Virus record (IMG/VR): IMGVR_UViG_3300042924_006111
Coordinates: 1-28,602 of that record
Strand: one strand, 5' to 3'
DNA from: a virus
DNA length: 28,602 bases
The position numbers and the translations under genes are program-made. Below are positions 1 to 8,392 of the stretch, piece after piece (the first letter of the stretch is position 1; every line of letters begins with the position of its first letter). A model generated the notes under the pieces. The model searched no databases, was not told the origin of the DNA, and was given only the letters and a program-made list of their open reading frames with translations.

Positions 1-456
1 AGAGATATTGCAAGACAAATCATCAGGCATCGTTCTTTCTCTTTTCAAGAGTTTAGTCAGCGATATGCGGTAGCTGATATGGGATTTAAACTAAAAGAAG
101 CAAGATTGCAAGATACGAAAAATAGGCAAAACTCTGTAGAAATTGATTTCAATAACGACAAGGAAAGGCAGCTTGCTTATCAATGGGAGATGATGCAACA
201 AAGAGTTCTTACGGAGGCAAAAAGTGCTTATGAATGGGCTATCGATAAAGGTATTGCAAAGGAGCAAGCAAGAGGTGTTCTACCTGAAATAACAGTATCT
301 AGAATTTATATGGCAGGAACTATTAGGTCCTGGGTTCACTACATACAACTCCGCTCTGCAAACGGGACACAAAAAGAACATCGTGAAATAGCACTTGCTT
401 GTGCAAATGCACTTGAGCCTATTTTCCCAATGATTAAGGAGTTTGTTAATGTATAA
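1..456 (+). CDS. thyX: FAD-dependent thymidylate synthase ThyX (5' end missing)
   Basis: Makes dTMP from dUMP with methylenetetrahydrofolate and FAD/NADPH, without using the ThyA mechanism. The reading frame is open from base 1, so the gene starts upstream of the window; the ATG at 79 is internal. Codons 9-19 give the ThyX signature RHRX7S (R9 H10 R11, S19) inside RHRSFSFQEFSQRY. The C-terminal half has the expected conserved R..S..Q.E.R region near the end (RSANGTQKEHREIA). The stop overlaps the next gene by 8 bp, so it heads or sits inside the deoxynucleotide operon that continues into nrdA and nrdB. Family assignment is firm; only the missing N-terminus is unseen. Confidence 0.95.
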   Translation, partial: RDIARQIIRHRSFSFQEFSQRYAVADMGFKLKEARLQDTKNRQNSVEIDFNNDKERQLAYQWEMMQQRVLTEAKSAYEWAIDKGIAKEQARGVLPEITVSRIYMAGTIRSWVHYIQLRSANGTQKEHREIALACANALEPIFPMIKEFVNV

Positions 457-784
457 TGATGTGGTTAAATTTATTGAAGCTTGTGAGCAAAAAAAGACAC
501 TTGAAAACGTGAATCTTTATTTGAAATTGATAACAGAAGAATATACTGAATTGATGAATTCTTCTCAAAGGACCGAAGAATTGGATGCATGTATGGATCT
601 AATTTGGGTTGTATTAGGTTATTGTTACATGAGAGGTTATAATGTAGAAGGAGCGTGGAAAGAAGTTGCCGATTCAAATTTGTCTAAAATAGATCCTGTG
701 ACGGGCAAAGTTAAAAAACGTGATGATGGTAAAGTTTTGAAGCCAGAAGGATGGAAACCACCACAACTAGAATTGTTTGTATAA
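449..784 (+). CDS. MazG-like / HisE-like nucleotide pyrophosphohydrolase
   Basis: Predicted all-alpha NTP pyrophosphohydrolase, 111 aa. An ExxE (E31-E34) is followed by ExxD (E43-D46) and a further Asp at D50, the metal-binding arrangement of the MazG/HisE superfamily. The C-terminal segment DSNLSKID..GK..KPEGWKPP is typical of phage members of this group. The likely start is the ATG at 449, which has AAGGA 9 bp upstream; an in-frame TTG at 443 is less likely. It overlaps thyX by 8 bp and is followed 9 bp later by nrdA, so a role in dNTP pool control (hydrolysis of a non-canonical or excess nucleotide) is inferred. The exact substrate cannot be told. Confidence 0.8.
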   Translation: MYNDVVKFIEACEQKKTLENVNLYLKLITEEYTELMNSSQRTEELDACMDLIWVVLGYCYMRGYNVEGAWKEVADSNLSKIDPVTGKVKKRDDGKVLKPEGWKPPQLELFV

Positions 785-793
785 GGAAAAACC

Positions 794-2581
794 ATGCAGT
801 ATTTGGGTATTAACATAGATTTAAGCAGGGATAGTTTATTCGACACTCTTGGAATAAAAAGATTGCAAGAATCCTATATGATGGAAAACGAAACATCACC
901 ACAACATAGGTTTGCGTATGTATCAAAAGCATTCTCTTCCTCGCCGGAACACGCTCAAAGGTTATATGAGTACAGCAGTCAGCATTGGCTCAGTTATTCT
1001 ACTCCCATTTTGTCTTTTGGGCGTTCTCGTCGTGGCCTGCCTATTTCATGTTTTCTACCGTACTTACATGATAGTGCAGAAGGTTTGGTGGACTGTCTTT
1101 CAGAGGTAAACTGGCTATCAATGTTAGGAGGCGGAATTGGAATTGGTCTTGGAATACGTTCTGCTGATGACAAGTCTGTTGGCATTATGCCTCACCTTCG
1201 TACTTACGATGCCTCCTCGTTGGCATATCGTCAAGGTCGCACTCGCCGCGGTTCTTATGCTGCATATCTTAATGTTTCCCACCCTGATATTCATCTCTTC
1301 CTTGAAATGCGGAAACCAACAGGCGATCCTAATATGCGAGCATTAAATCTGCATCATGGTATTAATATCACTGATGATTTTATGCAGATTATTGAGAAGT
1401 GTATGCTAGATTCAAGTGCTGATGATTCTTGGAATCTAGTTGATCCAAATAATGGTGAAGTTAGAGACACAGTTTCAGCCAGAGAACTGTGGCAAAAAAT
1501 TCTTGAAACGAGAATGCTCACCGGTGAACCTTACATTCACTTCATTGATACAAGCAATCGTCACTTGCCTTGGTATCAAAAAGAAAAGGGTCTATCGATT
1601 AAACAATCCAATCTTTGTAGTGAGATTGTATTGCCAACAGATAAAAATCGAACCGCAGTATGTTGTTTGTCCTCATTAAATCTGGAGTATTATGATGATT
1701 GGAAAGATAACGAACTTTTTCTTCGGGACGTGGCCGAGATGCTTGATAACGTTCTACAGTATTTCATTGATAATGCTCCTGATAGCATTTCACGAGCAAG
1801 ATATTCTGCTTCTATGGAACGCTCTATTGGTATTGGTGCCCTCGGTTTTCATGCATATCTACAAAAGAAAAACATACCTTGGGAATCATCACTAGCAGTT
1901 GGTGTGAATAAAAAAATCTTTAATAATATAAGAGGTAAACTTGATGTTGCAAATAAACAATTGGGTACTGAACGAGGTGAAGCCCCTGATTGCGCTGGCT
2001 CTGGCAATCGTTTTGCCCATCTTATGGCTATTGCTCCCAATGCAAGTTCATCTATTATTATGGGTAATACCAGCCCTAGCGTTGAGCCTTATCGCGCTAA
2101 TGCTTATCGTCAAGATACTTTATCGGGATCTTTCCTGAATAAGAATAAGTTTCTGGATAAAATTATCAAGGAGAAGGTTGATGAACAATCAGTGGACTAC
2201 CAAGACATCTGGTCAAGTATTATTGCAAACGACGGATCAGTTCAGCACCTTAGCATACTATCTGACTGGGAAAAAGACGTATTCAAAACGTCTATGGAGA
2301 TTGACCAGCGATGGATTGTGGAACACGCAAGTCACCGACAGAGTTTCATTGACCAAGCGCAATCCATTAACCTCTTTTTCAGACCAGATGTAGACATTAA
2401 ATATCTCCATGCTGTACACTTTCAGGCATGGAAACAAGGGCTGAAGACTTTATATTATTGTCGTAGTGAGAAGTTAGCTAAGGCTGATAAAGTATCTAAT
2501 AGAATTGAACGAAAGATTATTCAAGAAGTTGATTTGAAAGCATTAGCAGAAGGTGATAACTGTTTAGCTTGCGAAGGATAA
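794..2581 (+). CDS. nrdA: Class I ribonucleotide reductase, large (alpha) subunit
   Basis: Reduces ribonucleoside diphosphates to deoxyribonucleotides, 595 aa. Visible active-site elements: C86 (redox Cys, in GLPISCFLP), the N273-L-C275-S-E277 triad (thiyl radical Cys with Asn and Glu), C290 as the second redox Cys, the radical-transfer pair Y554-Y555 in KTLYYC, and C-terminal C590/C593 (CLACEG), which pass electrons from the thioredoxin. The protein is much shorter than the E. coli enzyme (about 760 aa) and begins almost directly with the catalytic domain, so the N-terminal ATP-cone seems absent and allosteric activity control is probably lost. It lies in order nrdA-trx-nrdB with gaps of 3 bp and an 8-bp overlap. 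Confidence 0.96.
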   Translation: MQYLGINIDLSRDSLFDTLGIKRLQESYMMENETSPQHRFAYVSKAFSSSPEHAQRLYEYSSQHWLSYSTPILSFGRSRRGLPISCFLPYLHDSAEGLVDCLSEVNWLSMLGGGIGIGLGIRSADDKSVGIMPHLRTYDASSLAYRQGRTRRGSYAAYLNVSHPDIHLFLEMRKPTGDPNMRALNLHHGINITDDFMQIIEKCMLDSSADDSWNLVDPNNGEVRDTVSARELWQKILETRMLTGEPYIHFIDTSNRHLPWYQKEKGLSIKQSNLCSEIVLPTDKNRTAVCCLSSLNLEYYDDWKDNELFLRDVAEMLDNVLQYFIDNAPDSISRARYSASMERSIGIGALGFHAYLQKKNIPWESSLAVGVNKKIFNNIRGKLDVANKQLGTERGEAPDCAGSGNRFAHLMAIAPNASSSIIMGNTSPSVEPYRANAYRQDTLSGSFLNKNKFLDKIIKEKVDEQSVDYQDIWSSIIANDGSVQHLSILSDWEKDVFKTSMEIDQRWIVEHASHRQSFIDQAQSINLFFRPDVDIKYLHAVHFQAWKQGLKTLYYCRSEKLAKADKVSNRIERKIIQEVDLKALAEGDNCLACEG

Positions 2582-2584
2582 AAA

Positions 2585-2827
2585 ATGAAAAAAATCTATA
2601 GATTTACAGCTTCATGGTGTCAACCATGCAAAGCACTAGCCAAAAATTTAGAAGCAGCAAATTTAGAAATTCCAATCGAAGTTATCGACATTGATGTTTT
2701 TGAAGATGTTGCAGTAGAATATGGAATTCGATCTGTTCCTACTTTAGTTTTAAAGAATGAAGGAACACAAAAACGATTGATTGGTGTTCACACACCAGAA
2801 CAAATAAGAGAGTGGGTAAATGGTTAA
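2585..2827 (+). CDS. Thioredoxin-like protein (RNR electron donor)
   Basis: 80 aa thioredoxin fold reduced to its core. The redox motif is W11-C12-Q13-P14-C15 and the cis-Pro loop is SVPT, followed by GVHTPEQIREW. Position between nrdA and nrdB, with an 8-bp overlap into nrdB, makes it the likely reductant of the NrdA C-terminal CLAC pair, like T4 NrdC or NrdH-type redoxins. The CQPC active site differs from thioredoxin CGPC and from NrdH CVQC, so I leave the gene symbol open. Confidence 0.92.
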   Translation: MKKIYRFTASWCQPCKALAKNLEAANLEIPIEVIDIDVFEDVAVEYGIRSVPTLVLKNEGTQKRLIGVHTPEQIREWVNG

Positions 2828-3809
2828 AAAGAAACTAAAACTAACAGATGAACGAAATTATTTTAAACCTTTCACATATCCTTGGGCATATGATTCATGG
2901 CTTAAACATGAACAAAGTCATTGGCTACACACTGAAGTTCCAATGATCGAAGATGTTAAAGATTGGAAAAACAAGTTGACACAAAATGAAAAAGAATTTC
3001 TTACGCATATTTTTAGATTTTTTACGCAGGGAGATATTGATGTTGCTGGCGGTTACGTCCGTAATTACTTACCTCATTTTCCTCAGCCTGAAATTCGTAT
3101 GATGTTATCTGGTTTTGCTGCGCGAGAAGCTTTACATATTGCTGCATATAGTCATTTGATTGAAACTCTTGGGCTACCAGAAACTACATATAATCAATTC
3201 TTTGAATATCAAGAGATGCGTGATAAACATGATTACGTTTTGAATCAATCTAATAGCTTAGTGAACACATCATCTGTAGCAAAAAATATTGCATTATTCT
3301 CCGCTTTTACTGAAGGTATGCAATTGTTTAGTTCATTTATTATGCTGCTGAATTTTCCGCGTCAAGGAAAAATGAAAGGTATGGGTCAAATCGTAACTTG
3401 GTCGATTGTTGATGAAACTATGCATGCCGAGTCAATGATTAAATTGTTTAGAACCTACATAGAGGAAAATCGTGAAATTTGGAACGATACTCTCAAATCT
3501 GAAATCTACACTATTGCAACAAGAATGGTTGACCTCGAAGATCGTTTTATTGATTTATCATTCGGCATGGGCGATATGCATAATCTATCTTCTGATGACG
3601 TTAAAACCTATATTCGTTACATTACTGATCGTCGCCTTATTAGTCTTGGTCTCAAGGGCATAATGAAAGTGAAAAAGAATCCATTGCCTTGGGTCGAAGA
3701 AATGATTAATGCTCCGACACATACTAACTTCTTTGAAAATCGTGCTACTGATTATGCAAAGGGTGCATTGTCTGGAACATGGGACGAAGTTTGGGGGAAA
3801 GCCGCTTAA
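2820..3809 (+). CDS. nrdB: Class I ribonucleotide reductase, small (beta) subunit
   Basis: Diiron-tyrosyl radical subunit, 329 aa. Expected ligands are visible: an Asp at D72 or D74 (QGDIDVAGG), E103 and H106 (REALH), E165 (FTEGMQ), and E199 with H202 (DETMH). Y110 stands four residues after H106, where the radical Tyr of class Ia enzymes sits (E. coli Y122), so it looks like a tyrosyl-radical enzyme rather than a radical-free class Ic type. The start overlaps the thioredoxin gene by 8 bp and the two subunits are in one transcription unit. Confidence 0.96.
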   Translation: MVKKKLKLTDERNYFKPFTYPWAYDSWLKHEQSHWLHTEVPMIEDVKDWKNKLTQNEKEFLTHIFRFFTQGDIDVAGGYVRNYLPHFPQPEIRMMLSGFAAREALHIAAYSHLIETLGLPETTYNQFFEYQEMRDKHDYVLNQSNSLVNTSSVAKNIALFSAFTEGMQLFSSFIMLLNFPRQGKMKGMGQIVTWSIVDETMHAESMIKLFRTYIEENREIWNDTLKSEIYTIATRMVDLEDRFIDLSFGMGDMHNLSSDDVKTYIRYITDRRLISLGLKGIMKVKKNPLPWVEEMINAPTHTNFFENRATDYAKGALSGTWDEVWGKAA

Positions 3810-3825
3810 TTTTGAAAGGAAAAAA

Positions 3826-4833
3826 ATGAAGAAACTATTATTTTTATTGATTGCTACTTTTTCGTTGTCACTAAATGCGCAGATTATTACCGGCGCAGGA
3901 GCCACATTTCCTTATCCCATTTATGCAAAATGGGCTGAAGCTTACAAGAAAGAAACAGGCGTAGGTCTAAATTATCAGAGCATCGGCAGTTCAGGTGGCA
4001 TTCGACAAATTAACTCCGGTACAGTTACATTTGGTGCATCAGATGCACCTGTAAAAGGAGATGAGTTGGAAAAGAGAGGCCAGGTACAATTTCCTGCAAT
4101 CATTGGTGGCACAGTGCCAATCGTCAATTTAGATGGATTTAAACCTGGCGAATTGCAGATTACTGGTCAAGTCCTTGCAAGAGTCTTTATGGGTACAATT
4201 ACTCGTTGGAACGATCCTCAACTTAGAGAATTAAACCCAGGAAAAAATCTTCCGAATTCTGCAATTACTGTAGTTCACCGAGCAGATGGATCGGGCACCA
4301 CATTTAACTTCACCGACTACTTGACTGTTGTAAGTAAAGAATGGGAAGAAAAAGTTGGGCGTGGTGCTGCTGTAAAATGGCCAGGCGCAAGCTCAGTTGG
4401 TGGTAAAGGTAATGAAGGCGTTGCAGCAAATGTTGATAGAATTAAAGGTTCGATTGGTTATGTTGAATATGCATATGTTAAGAAAAACAACATGACATAT
4501 ATGAAATTGCAAAACAAAGATGGTGTTTTTGTAGATCCCGATGATACCGCATTTGCTGCCGCTGCTGCTGGTGCAGATTGGTTTAGTGTTCCAGGTATGG
4601 GACTAAGCATTGTTGAACAACCAGGAAAAAATACTTGGCCTATCAGCACAGCAAGTTTTATTATTATGTACAAGGAACCCAAAGACAAGAAGGCCAGTGA
4701 TGATGTACTAAAATTCTTCGATTGGGCGTTTAAGAATGGCTCCAAAATGAGCGAAGAATTGGACTATGTTCACCTACCAGAGTCTCTGCAAAACGAAATT
4801 CGCAAACGTGTATGGTCGCAAATTAAAAATTGA
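3826..4833 (+). CDS. pstS: Periplasmic phosphate-binding protein PstS
   Basis: Phosphate-binding component of the host Pst ABC transporter, 335 aa. Residues 1-18 are a signal peptide (MKK, hydrophobic core, probable cut after LNA), predicting export to the periplasm. Family motifs follow: GAGATFPYP at 23-31, SIGSSGG at 52-58, GASDAP at 70-75 and HRADGSGTTF at 151-160, which supply the phosphate-contacting residues. The start at 3826 has GAAAGGA upstream and is the only one that gives a clean signal peptide; an in-frame start inside nrdB at 3709 would hide it. It is 16 bp after nrdB. Phage-borne pstS genes are known in marine cyanophages as host-derived metabolic genes. No pstCAB genes are here, so it must use the host permease. 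Confidence 0.95.
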   Translation: MKKLLFLLIATFSLSLNAQIITGAGATFPYPIYAKWAEAYKKETGVGLNYQSIGSSGGIRQINSGTVTFGASDAPVKGDELEKRGQVQFPAIIGGTVPIVNLDGFKPGELQITGQVLARVFMGTITRWNDPQLRELNPGKNLPNSAITVVHRADGSGTTFNFTDYLTVVSKEWEEKVGRGAAVKWPGASSVGGKGNEGVAANVDRIKGSIGYVEYAYVKKNNMTYMKLQNKDGVFVDPDDTAFAAAAAGADWFSVPGMGLSIVEQPGKNTWPISTASFIIMYKEPKDKKASDDVLKFFDWAFKNGSKMSEELDYVHLPESLQNEIRKRVWSQIKN

Positions 4834-4841
4834 GGTTGATT

Positions 4842-5243
4842 ATGAGATACACATTAGAACCTATTTGGAAAAAATCAGTAACAGACATTCAAAACTGGTT
4901 TAAAGAAGATGGTGAAAGAAAACTTTGGTTTGAGCGAGAGTATGGTTGGCGCTGGGGTTCTGCATCATTTGAATCTGAAGAATTTCCTGATATCGATTTG
5001 AAAAATGAACATGGTTTTAATGTCACAGAAGATTTAGAATATCCAGATATGTATTCCGATGATGGCTGTTGGTCATTTAATAATTTTTGCGATGAATTGA
5101 CCGAAGACGAAAAAGAGCAGCTTCAATATATGGATGATGAAGAGCTTGAAGAGAATGGATGGTCACTTCATTACATAGATACATATTATTCAGGACCTCT
5201 TAAACTAACAGATGAAAACGGTAACGAATGGAGAGGAGATTAA
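4842..5243 (+). CDS. Hypothetical acidic phage protein
   Basis: 133 aa, not recognised. Rich in Trp, Asp, Glu and Tyr, with WGWRWGSAS-like aromatic content near residue 38 and many acidic residues in the second half; no signal peptide, membrane segment or catalytic motif. The ATG at 4842 is preferred because GAGG lies 6-7 bp upstream; the TTG at 4830 that extends the frame has no such site. The gene begins 8 bp after pstS and its stop abuts the next ATG at 5244, so it probably belongs to the same transcript. Confidence 0.8.
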   Translation: MRYTLEPIWKKSVTDIQNWFKEDGERKLWFEREYGWRWGSASFESEEFPDIDLKNEHGFNVTEDLEYPDMYSDDGCWSFNNFCDELTEDEKEQLQYMDDEELEENGWSLHYIDTYYSGPLKLTDENGNEWRGD

Positions 5244-5429
5244 ATGGAAAAAGTAGTAACGGCGGAATGTTCGGAATGTGAATCATCTTTTGAGTTAGTC
5301 TATGAAGAAGAACTAGTATCTGACGATACGCCAAGTTTTTGCCCATTCTGTGGCGAGAAAATCGAGGACATCCAAGAAGAATATATAGATCAGGATGACT
5401 TTGATGATGAGATAGAGGGATGGAAATAA
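5244..5429 (+). CDS. Small zinc-ribbon-like protein
   Basis: 61 aa. Two CxxC knuckles (AECSEC at about residues 8-12 and FCPFCGEK at about 33-38) form a plausible rubredoxin-like zinc ribbon, followed by a strongly acidic tail. Such proteins bind nucleic acid or partner proteins, but nothing here says which. Start directly follows the previous stop with GGAGA upstream; the end overlaps the next gene by 10 bp. Confidence 0.8.
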   Translation: MEKVVTAECSECESSFELVYEEELVSDDTPSFCPFCGEKIEDIQEEYIDQDDFDDEIEGWK

Positions 5430-5830
5430 ATTGGATTTACGAAGATAAAGATTTTTCTGAAGAGCAGATAGAGGATAACTATGGCTTTGTATATGTAATT
5501 ACAAATTTACAGACCGGTAAAAAATATATCGGGAAAAAGTTTTTTTACTCGTTAAAAACAAAAGTTATTAAAGGTAAGAAAAAAAGGCAAAAGTTACCTT
5601 CGGATTGGAAAACATATTTTGGTTCTAACACAGAACTACAAAATGATGTTAAACTACTTGGACAAAGTTTGTTCAGGAGAGAAATAATTTATCTCTGTAA
5701 AACAAAAGGCGAATGCGGTTATATGGAAGCAAAAGAACAGTTTCAAAGATGTGTTCTTGAATCGAACGAATACTACAATACTTGGATAATGGTGAGAGTT
5801 AGAAAGAATCACCTAAAAGGTAATAAATGA
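5420..5830 (+). CDS. SegE-like GIY-YIG endonuclease domain protein
   Basis: 136 aa. The segment G22-F-V-Y-V-I followed by K35-Y-I-G38 is a GIY-YIG signature, and DWKTYFGSN (62-70), R86/R87, and E104/E106 before EYYNTWI match the layout of the putative T4 SegE-type endonucleases. Members cut DNA, often as free-standing homing enzymes. Here it is embedded, overlapping both neighbours (10 bp and 4 bp), which is more like an integrated phage gene than a recent invader. Activity is inferred from motifs only. Confidence 0.75.
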   Translation: MEINWIYEDKDFSEEQIEDNYGFVYVITNLQTGKKYIGKKFFYSLKTKVIKGKKKRQKLPSDWKTYFGSNTELQNDVKLLGQSLFRREIIYLCKTKGECGYMEAKEQFQRCVLESNEYYNTWIMVRVRKNHLKGNK

Positions 5831-6204
5831 CAGACTTAAAAAGGATTGATCCTAGTTTATATGATGGTGTTGATTTTTATCGTCAAGACAATCAATCAAT
5901 TAACATTTCGGCATTTAAACTAATAAAAACAGGTAATAAAAAAGACGGCTCGCCAATGGGTGATTTGTATGATATTATTATATTTCCTGATGTAAACAAA
6001 AAACCTTCTTTGCCCGAAAGATTTCAAGCAATATTAACTTCACCTTTAGATTATGTGGAAAGAATGGTTGAAAGTGGTTTTCTTGGTGTTGTTGTGCGAG
6101 CAACAGACACCTCTGATGACTACATGAAAGAAGTTTTCGATGAAATTAATGAAAATATGATTACTTGTATTAAAAACTATGAGGAACGTGAAAATGTTAA
6201 ATAA
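5827..6204 (+). CDS. Hypothetical protein
   Basis: 125 aa, not recognised. Contains a basic loop (GNKKDGSPMGDLYDI) and a helical C-terminal half (SPLDYVERMVESGFLGVVVRATDTSDDYMKEVFDEINENM). Soluble, no membrane segment. ATGA overlap with the upstream GIY-YIG gene and an 11-bp overlap with the next gene indicate translational coupling. Confidence 0.75.
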   Translation: MTDLKRIDPSLYDGVDFYRQDNQSINISAFKLIKTGNKKDGSPMGDLYDIIIFPDVNKKPSLPERFQAILTSPLDYVERMVESGFLGVVVRATDTSDDYMKEVFDEINENMITCIKNYEERENVK

Positions 6205-6472
6205 GTATGAACTTAAAGAAGTTTTGCAGAATTCGGTTGTTACTGTTGTTTTCACGAAGGTTGACGGAACAGAAAGAGTAATGAATTGTACGTTGCTCCC
6301 GGAATACATTCCACAAGTTGTTGCAGAAAAGCAACAACTTTTGACAGAAAGCTTGCCAAAAGCTGAAAATCCTAATACCATATCTGTATGGGACGTAGAA
6401 AGCAATGGTTGGCGTTCATTCCGTATTGACTCTGTAAAGACTGTAACTAAAAATGAGACTCACATCCGTTAA
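6194..6472 (+). CDS. DUF2693-like SH3-fold protein
   Basis: 92 aa. The pattern LNKYELKEVL..S.VTVVFTKVDGTERVMNCTLLPEYIP, then SVWDVESNGWRSFRIDSV, matches the DUF2693 family of small beta-barrel phage proteins. Function unknown. The start at 6194 has GAGGA 8 bp upstream; an ATG at 6179 would add MRNVK without a site. It overlaps the previous gene by 11 bp and the next by 20 bp. Confidence 0.78.
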   Translation: MLNKYELKEVLQNSVVTVVFTKVDGTERVMNCTLLPEYIPQVVAEKQQLLTESLPKAENPNTISVWDVESNGWRSFRIDSVKTVTKNETHIR

Positions 6473-7541
6473 AGATTATGAAAAGGTACTTTCAGGTGGT
6501 GAACCTACCTGGAAGAATGGCGAATCATCTATTGTCAAAGCATTGAATTGGTACAACTATCATTCAGATTCAAAAGATAGTAAAAAGTACACTATTCAAT
6601 ATCTCAAAGAAAATAAAACCAAAAAAGAAACACTCGATTTGATCGAAAAGGCTCCAGAGGACCTTTTTTCAAATCTTGGTTTTGTTTGCCGTATTAAAAT
6701 GCGTGGCGGTCCAATTACTGAAAATAATCAGAAATGGATTGATACGACAATTGAATCTATCTCAAAGAAAATTAAACCTGCTGTAAAAGTAAAGACAGAA
6801 GAAGTTAAAACAATTTCAATTCAAGACCGCATTCAAGAAAAATCAAAAGAAATAATTGGTGAACTTGAAAGCGTCATCGACGATTGTTTTTCTGTTCGTG
6901 ATTTTGATGCAGTTGATCCGTATGAAATCATGCAAACACTCTCCGTAAAAGGTGTTCACGCCAATCATATCATTTCCTTTTTTAAGAGTCGTGTATCTGA
7001 ATTTGAAGAAGTGCTTTCAAGTAAAGATTCGCAATTGATTGAAGGTTATTCAAACTTTTCGAAAAGTGAACTCAAACAATATCTTGCATATCTTAAAAGA
7101 ATCATTTCTGATGCAGAACGAATCACTCATGTAAACAAGTTGACACGGGCTCCTCGAAAGAAAAAAGCTAAGCCTGTCGATAAAGTGATTTCGAAATTGC
7201 AATTCAAAAAAGAAGACTCAGAATACAAAGTCGCATCGGTGAACCCAGCGGATATTGTAGGCTGCACTCAACTTTGGGTGTTTAATACAAAGACTCGTAA
7301 GGTCGGTGTATACAATTCAATCGACGATGCTGGGCTTTCGGTAAAGGGCACTACAATCATTAATTTCAACGAATCAACATCTGTACAAAAAACTCTTAGA
7401 AAGCCTGAAGTGTCTCTTCCAGAACTTATCAAAGCTGGTAAAGTTACACTCCGTAAATTTTTGAGTAATATCAATGCAGTCGAACAGACATTGACAGGAA
7501 GAATTAATTCTGATACTATTCTTGTCAGGATTATCAAATAA
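6453..7541 (+). CDS. Conserved phage protein of unknown function
   Basis: 362 aa, soluble. An N-terminal helical region (1-120) with repeated Lys-rich helices, a linker rich in Lys/Glu, a helical middle (165-235, KSELKQYLAYLKRIISDAERI), a basic patch TRAPRKKKAKP at about 230-240, and a beta-rich C-terminus containing VGCTQLWVFNTKTRKVGVY. I recognise this architecture as common in T4-like phages of aquatic hosts, next to replication genes, but no function is established that I can cite. The basic patch suggests nucleic-acid contact; this is only inference. Confidence 0.8.
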   Translation: MRLTSVKDYEKVLSGGEPTWKNGESSIVKALNWYNYHSDSKDSKKYTIQYLKENKTKKETLDLIEKAPEDLFSNLGFVCRIKMRGGPITENNQKWIDTTIESISKKIKPAVKVKTEEVKTISIQDRIQEKSKEIIGELESVIDDCFSVRDFDAVDPYEIMQTLSVKGVHANHIISFFKSRVSEFEEVLSSKDSQLIEGYSNFSKSELKQYLAYLKRIISDAERITHVNKLTRAPRKKKAKPVDKVISKLQFKKEDSEYKVASVNPADIVGCTQLWVFNTKTRKVGVYNSIDDAGLSVKGTTIINFNESTSVQKTLRKPEVSLPELIKAGKVTLRKFLSNINAVEQTLTGRINSDTILVRIIK

Positions 7542-7549
7542 AGGTTATC

Positions 7550-8392
7550 ATGATTTTAATTGATCTCAATCAGGTTTTATTGTCTGGCATCATGGCACAA
7601 ATTTCCGACAACAAAACCAAAATCGAAGAAGGGCTTGTTCGCCATCTTGTTTTGAATGTACTTCGCACACATATCAAACAATTCAAAACTGAATATGGTG
7701 ATGTTATTCTCTGTTGTGATAATAAAAACTATTGGCGCAAAGAATACTTTCCTTATTATAAAGCTGGGCGCAAAAAAGCGCGAGAAAAGACCGATCTTGA
7801 CTGGCATCTGATTTTTCAAATTCTTGGTGAAATTAAAAAAGAATTGAAACTTTATTTCCCATATCGCGTACTTGATATTGATGGTGCAGAAGCCGACGAT
7901 ATCATTGGCACACTTGCCGCAAAATATGCAACACGAGAAAAGGTACTCATCATCTCAAGTGATGGCGATTTTCTTCAACTGCAAGTAAACAAGAATGTTA
8001 AGCAATATAATCCTGTAATGAAAAAATACATCAAGTCGGATAATCCCGTTCTTGATCTAAAAGAAAAGATTATCAAGGGTGACAAAGGCGATGGTATTCC
8101 AAACATCATTTCACCTTCTAATTGTTTCATTATAGAACAACGGCAAAAGCCCATCACTAAAAACAAACTGAGTGATTTTCTTGATACGCACCATTCTTTT
8201 TACGAAGAATCTGCAAGGCTCGGTTTTTCCCGCAATCAAACATTGATTGATCTTAGTTTTACACCACAAAATATCAAAGACCAAATCAATGAAGCTTTTG
8301 AAAACACAAAGCCGGCACCCAAGTCTGCTTTGATTAATTACTTCATGGAAAAGAAACTTAAAAACCTAATGGATGTTATCGAGGAATTTTAA
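7550..8392 (+). CDS. rnh: T4-type RNase H, 5'-3' flap exonuclease
   Basis: 280 aa, FEN-1/T4 RNase H family nuclease that removes RNA primers and 5' flaps from lagging-strand DNA. Metal-binding acidic residues appear in the family order: D5 (ILIDLNQ), D57 with Y61..R63-K64 (CCDNKNYWRKE), E114-A-D116-D117 (GAEADDIIG), D138 and D140 (SSDGDF), and D178/D181 (IKGDKGDGIPN). The DKGDGIPN loop is the helix-hairpin DNA-binding element of this family. The next gene starts on the last base of its stop codon. Confidence 0.92.
   Translation: MILIDLNQVLLSGIMAQISDNKTKIEEGLVRHLVLNVLRTHIKQFKTEYGDVILCCDNKNYWRKEYFPYYKAGRKKAREKTDLDWHLIFQILGEIKKELKLYFPYRVLDIDGAEADDIIGTLAAKYATREKVLIISSDGDFLQLQVNKNVKQYNPVMKKYIKSDNPVLDLKEKIIKGDKGDGIPNIISPSNCFIIEQRQKPITKNKLSDFLDTHHSFYEESARLGFSRNQTLIDLSFTPQNIKDQINEAFENTKPAPKSALINYFMEKKLKNLMDVIEEF

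Noticed and set aside
3709-3825. N-terminal extension of PstS starting inside nrdB
   Set aside because: It would bury the signal peptide; ATG 3826 has a strong ribosome site and starts exactly at MKK plus hydrophobic core.
5420-5830. Intron-borne homing endonuclease
   Set aside because: The GIY-YIG gene is flanked by intact, overlapping genes and no split gene or group I intron core is seen.
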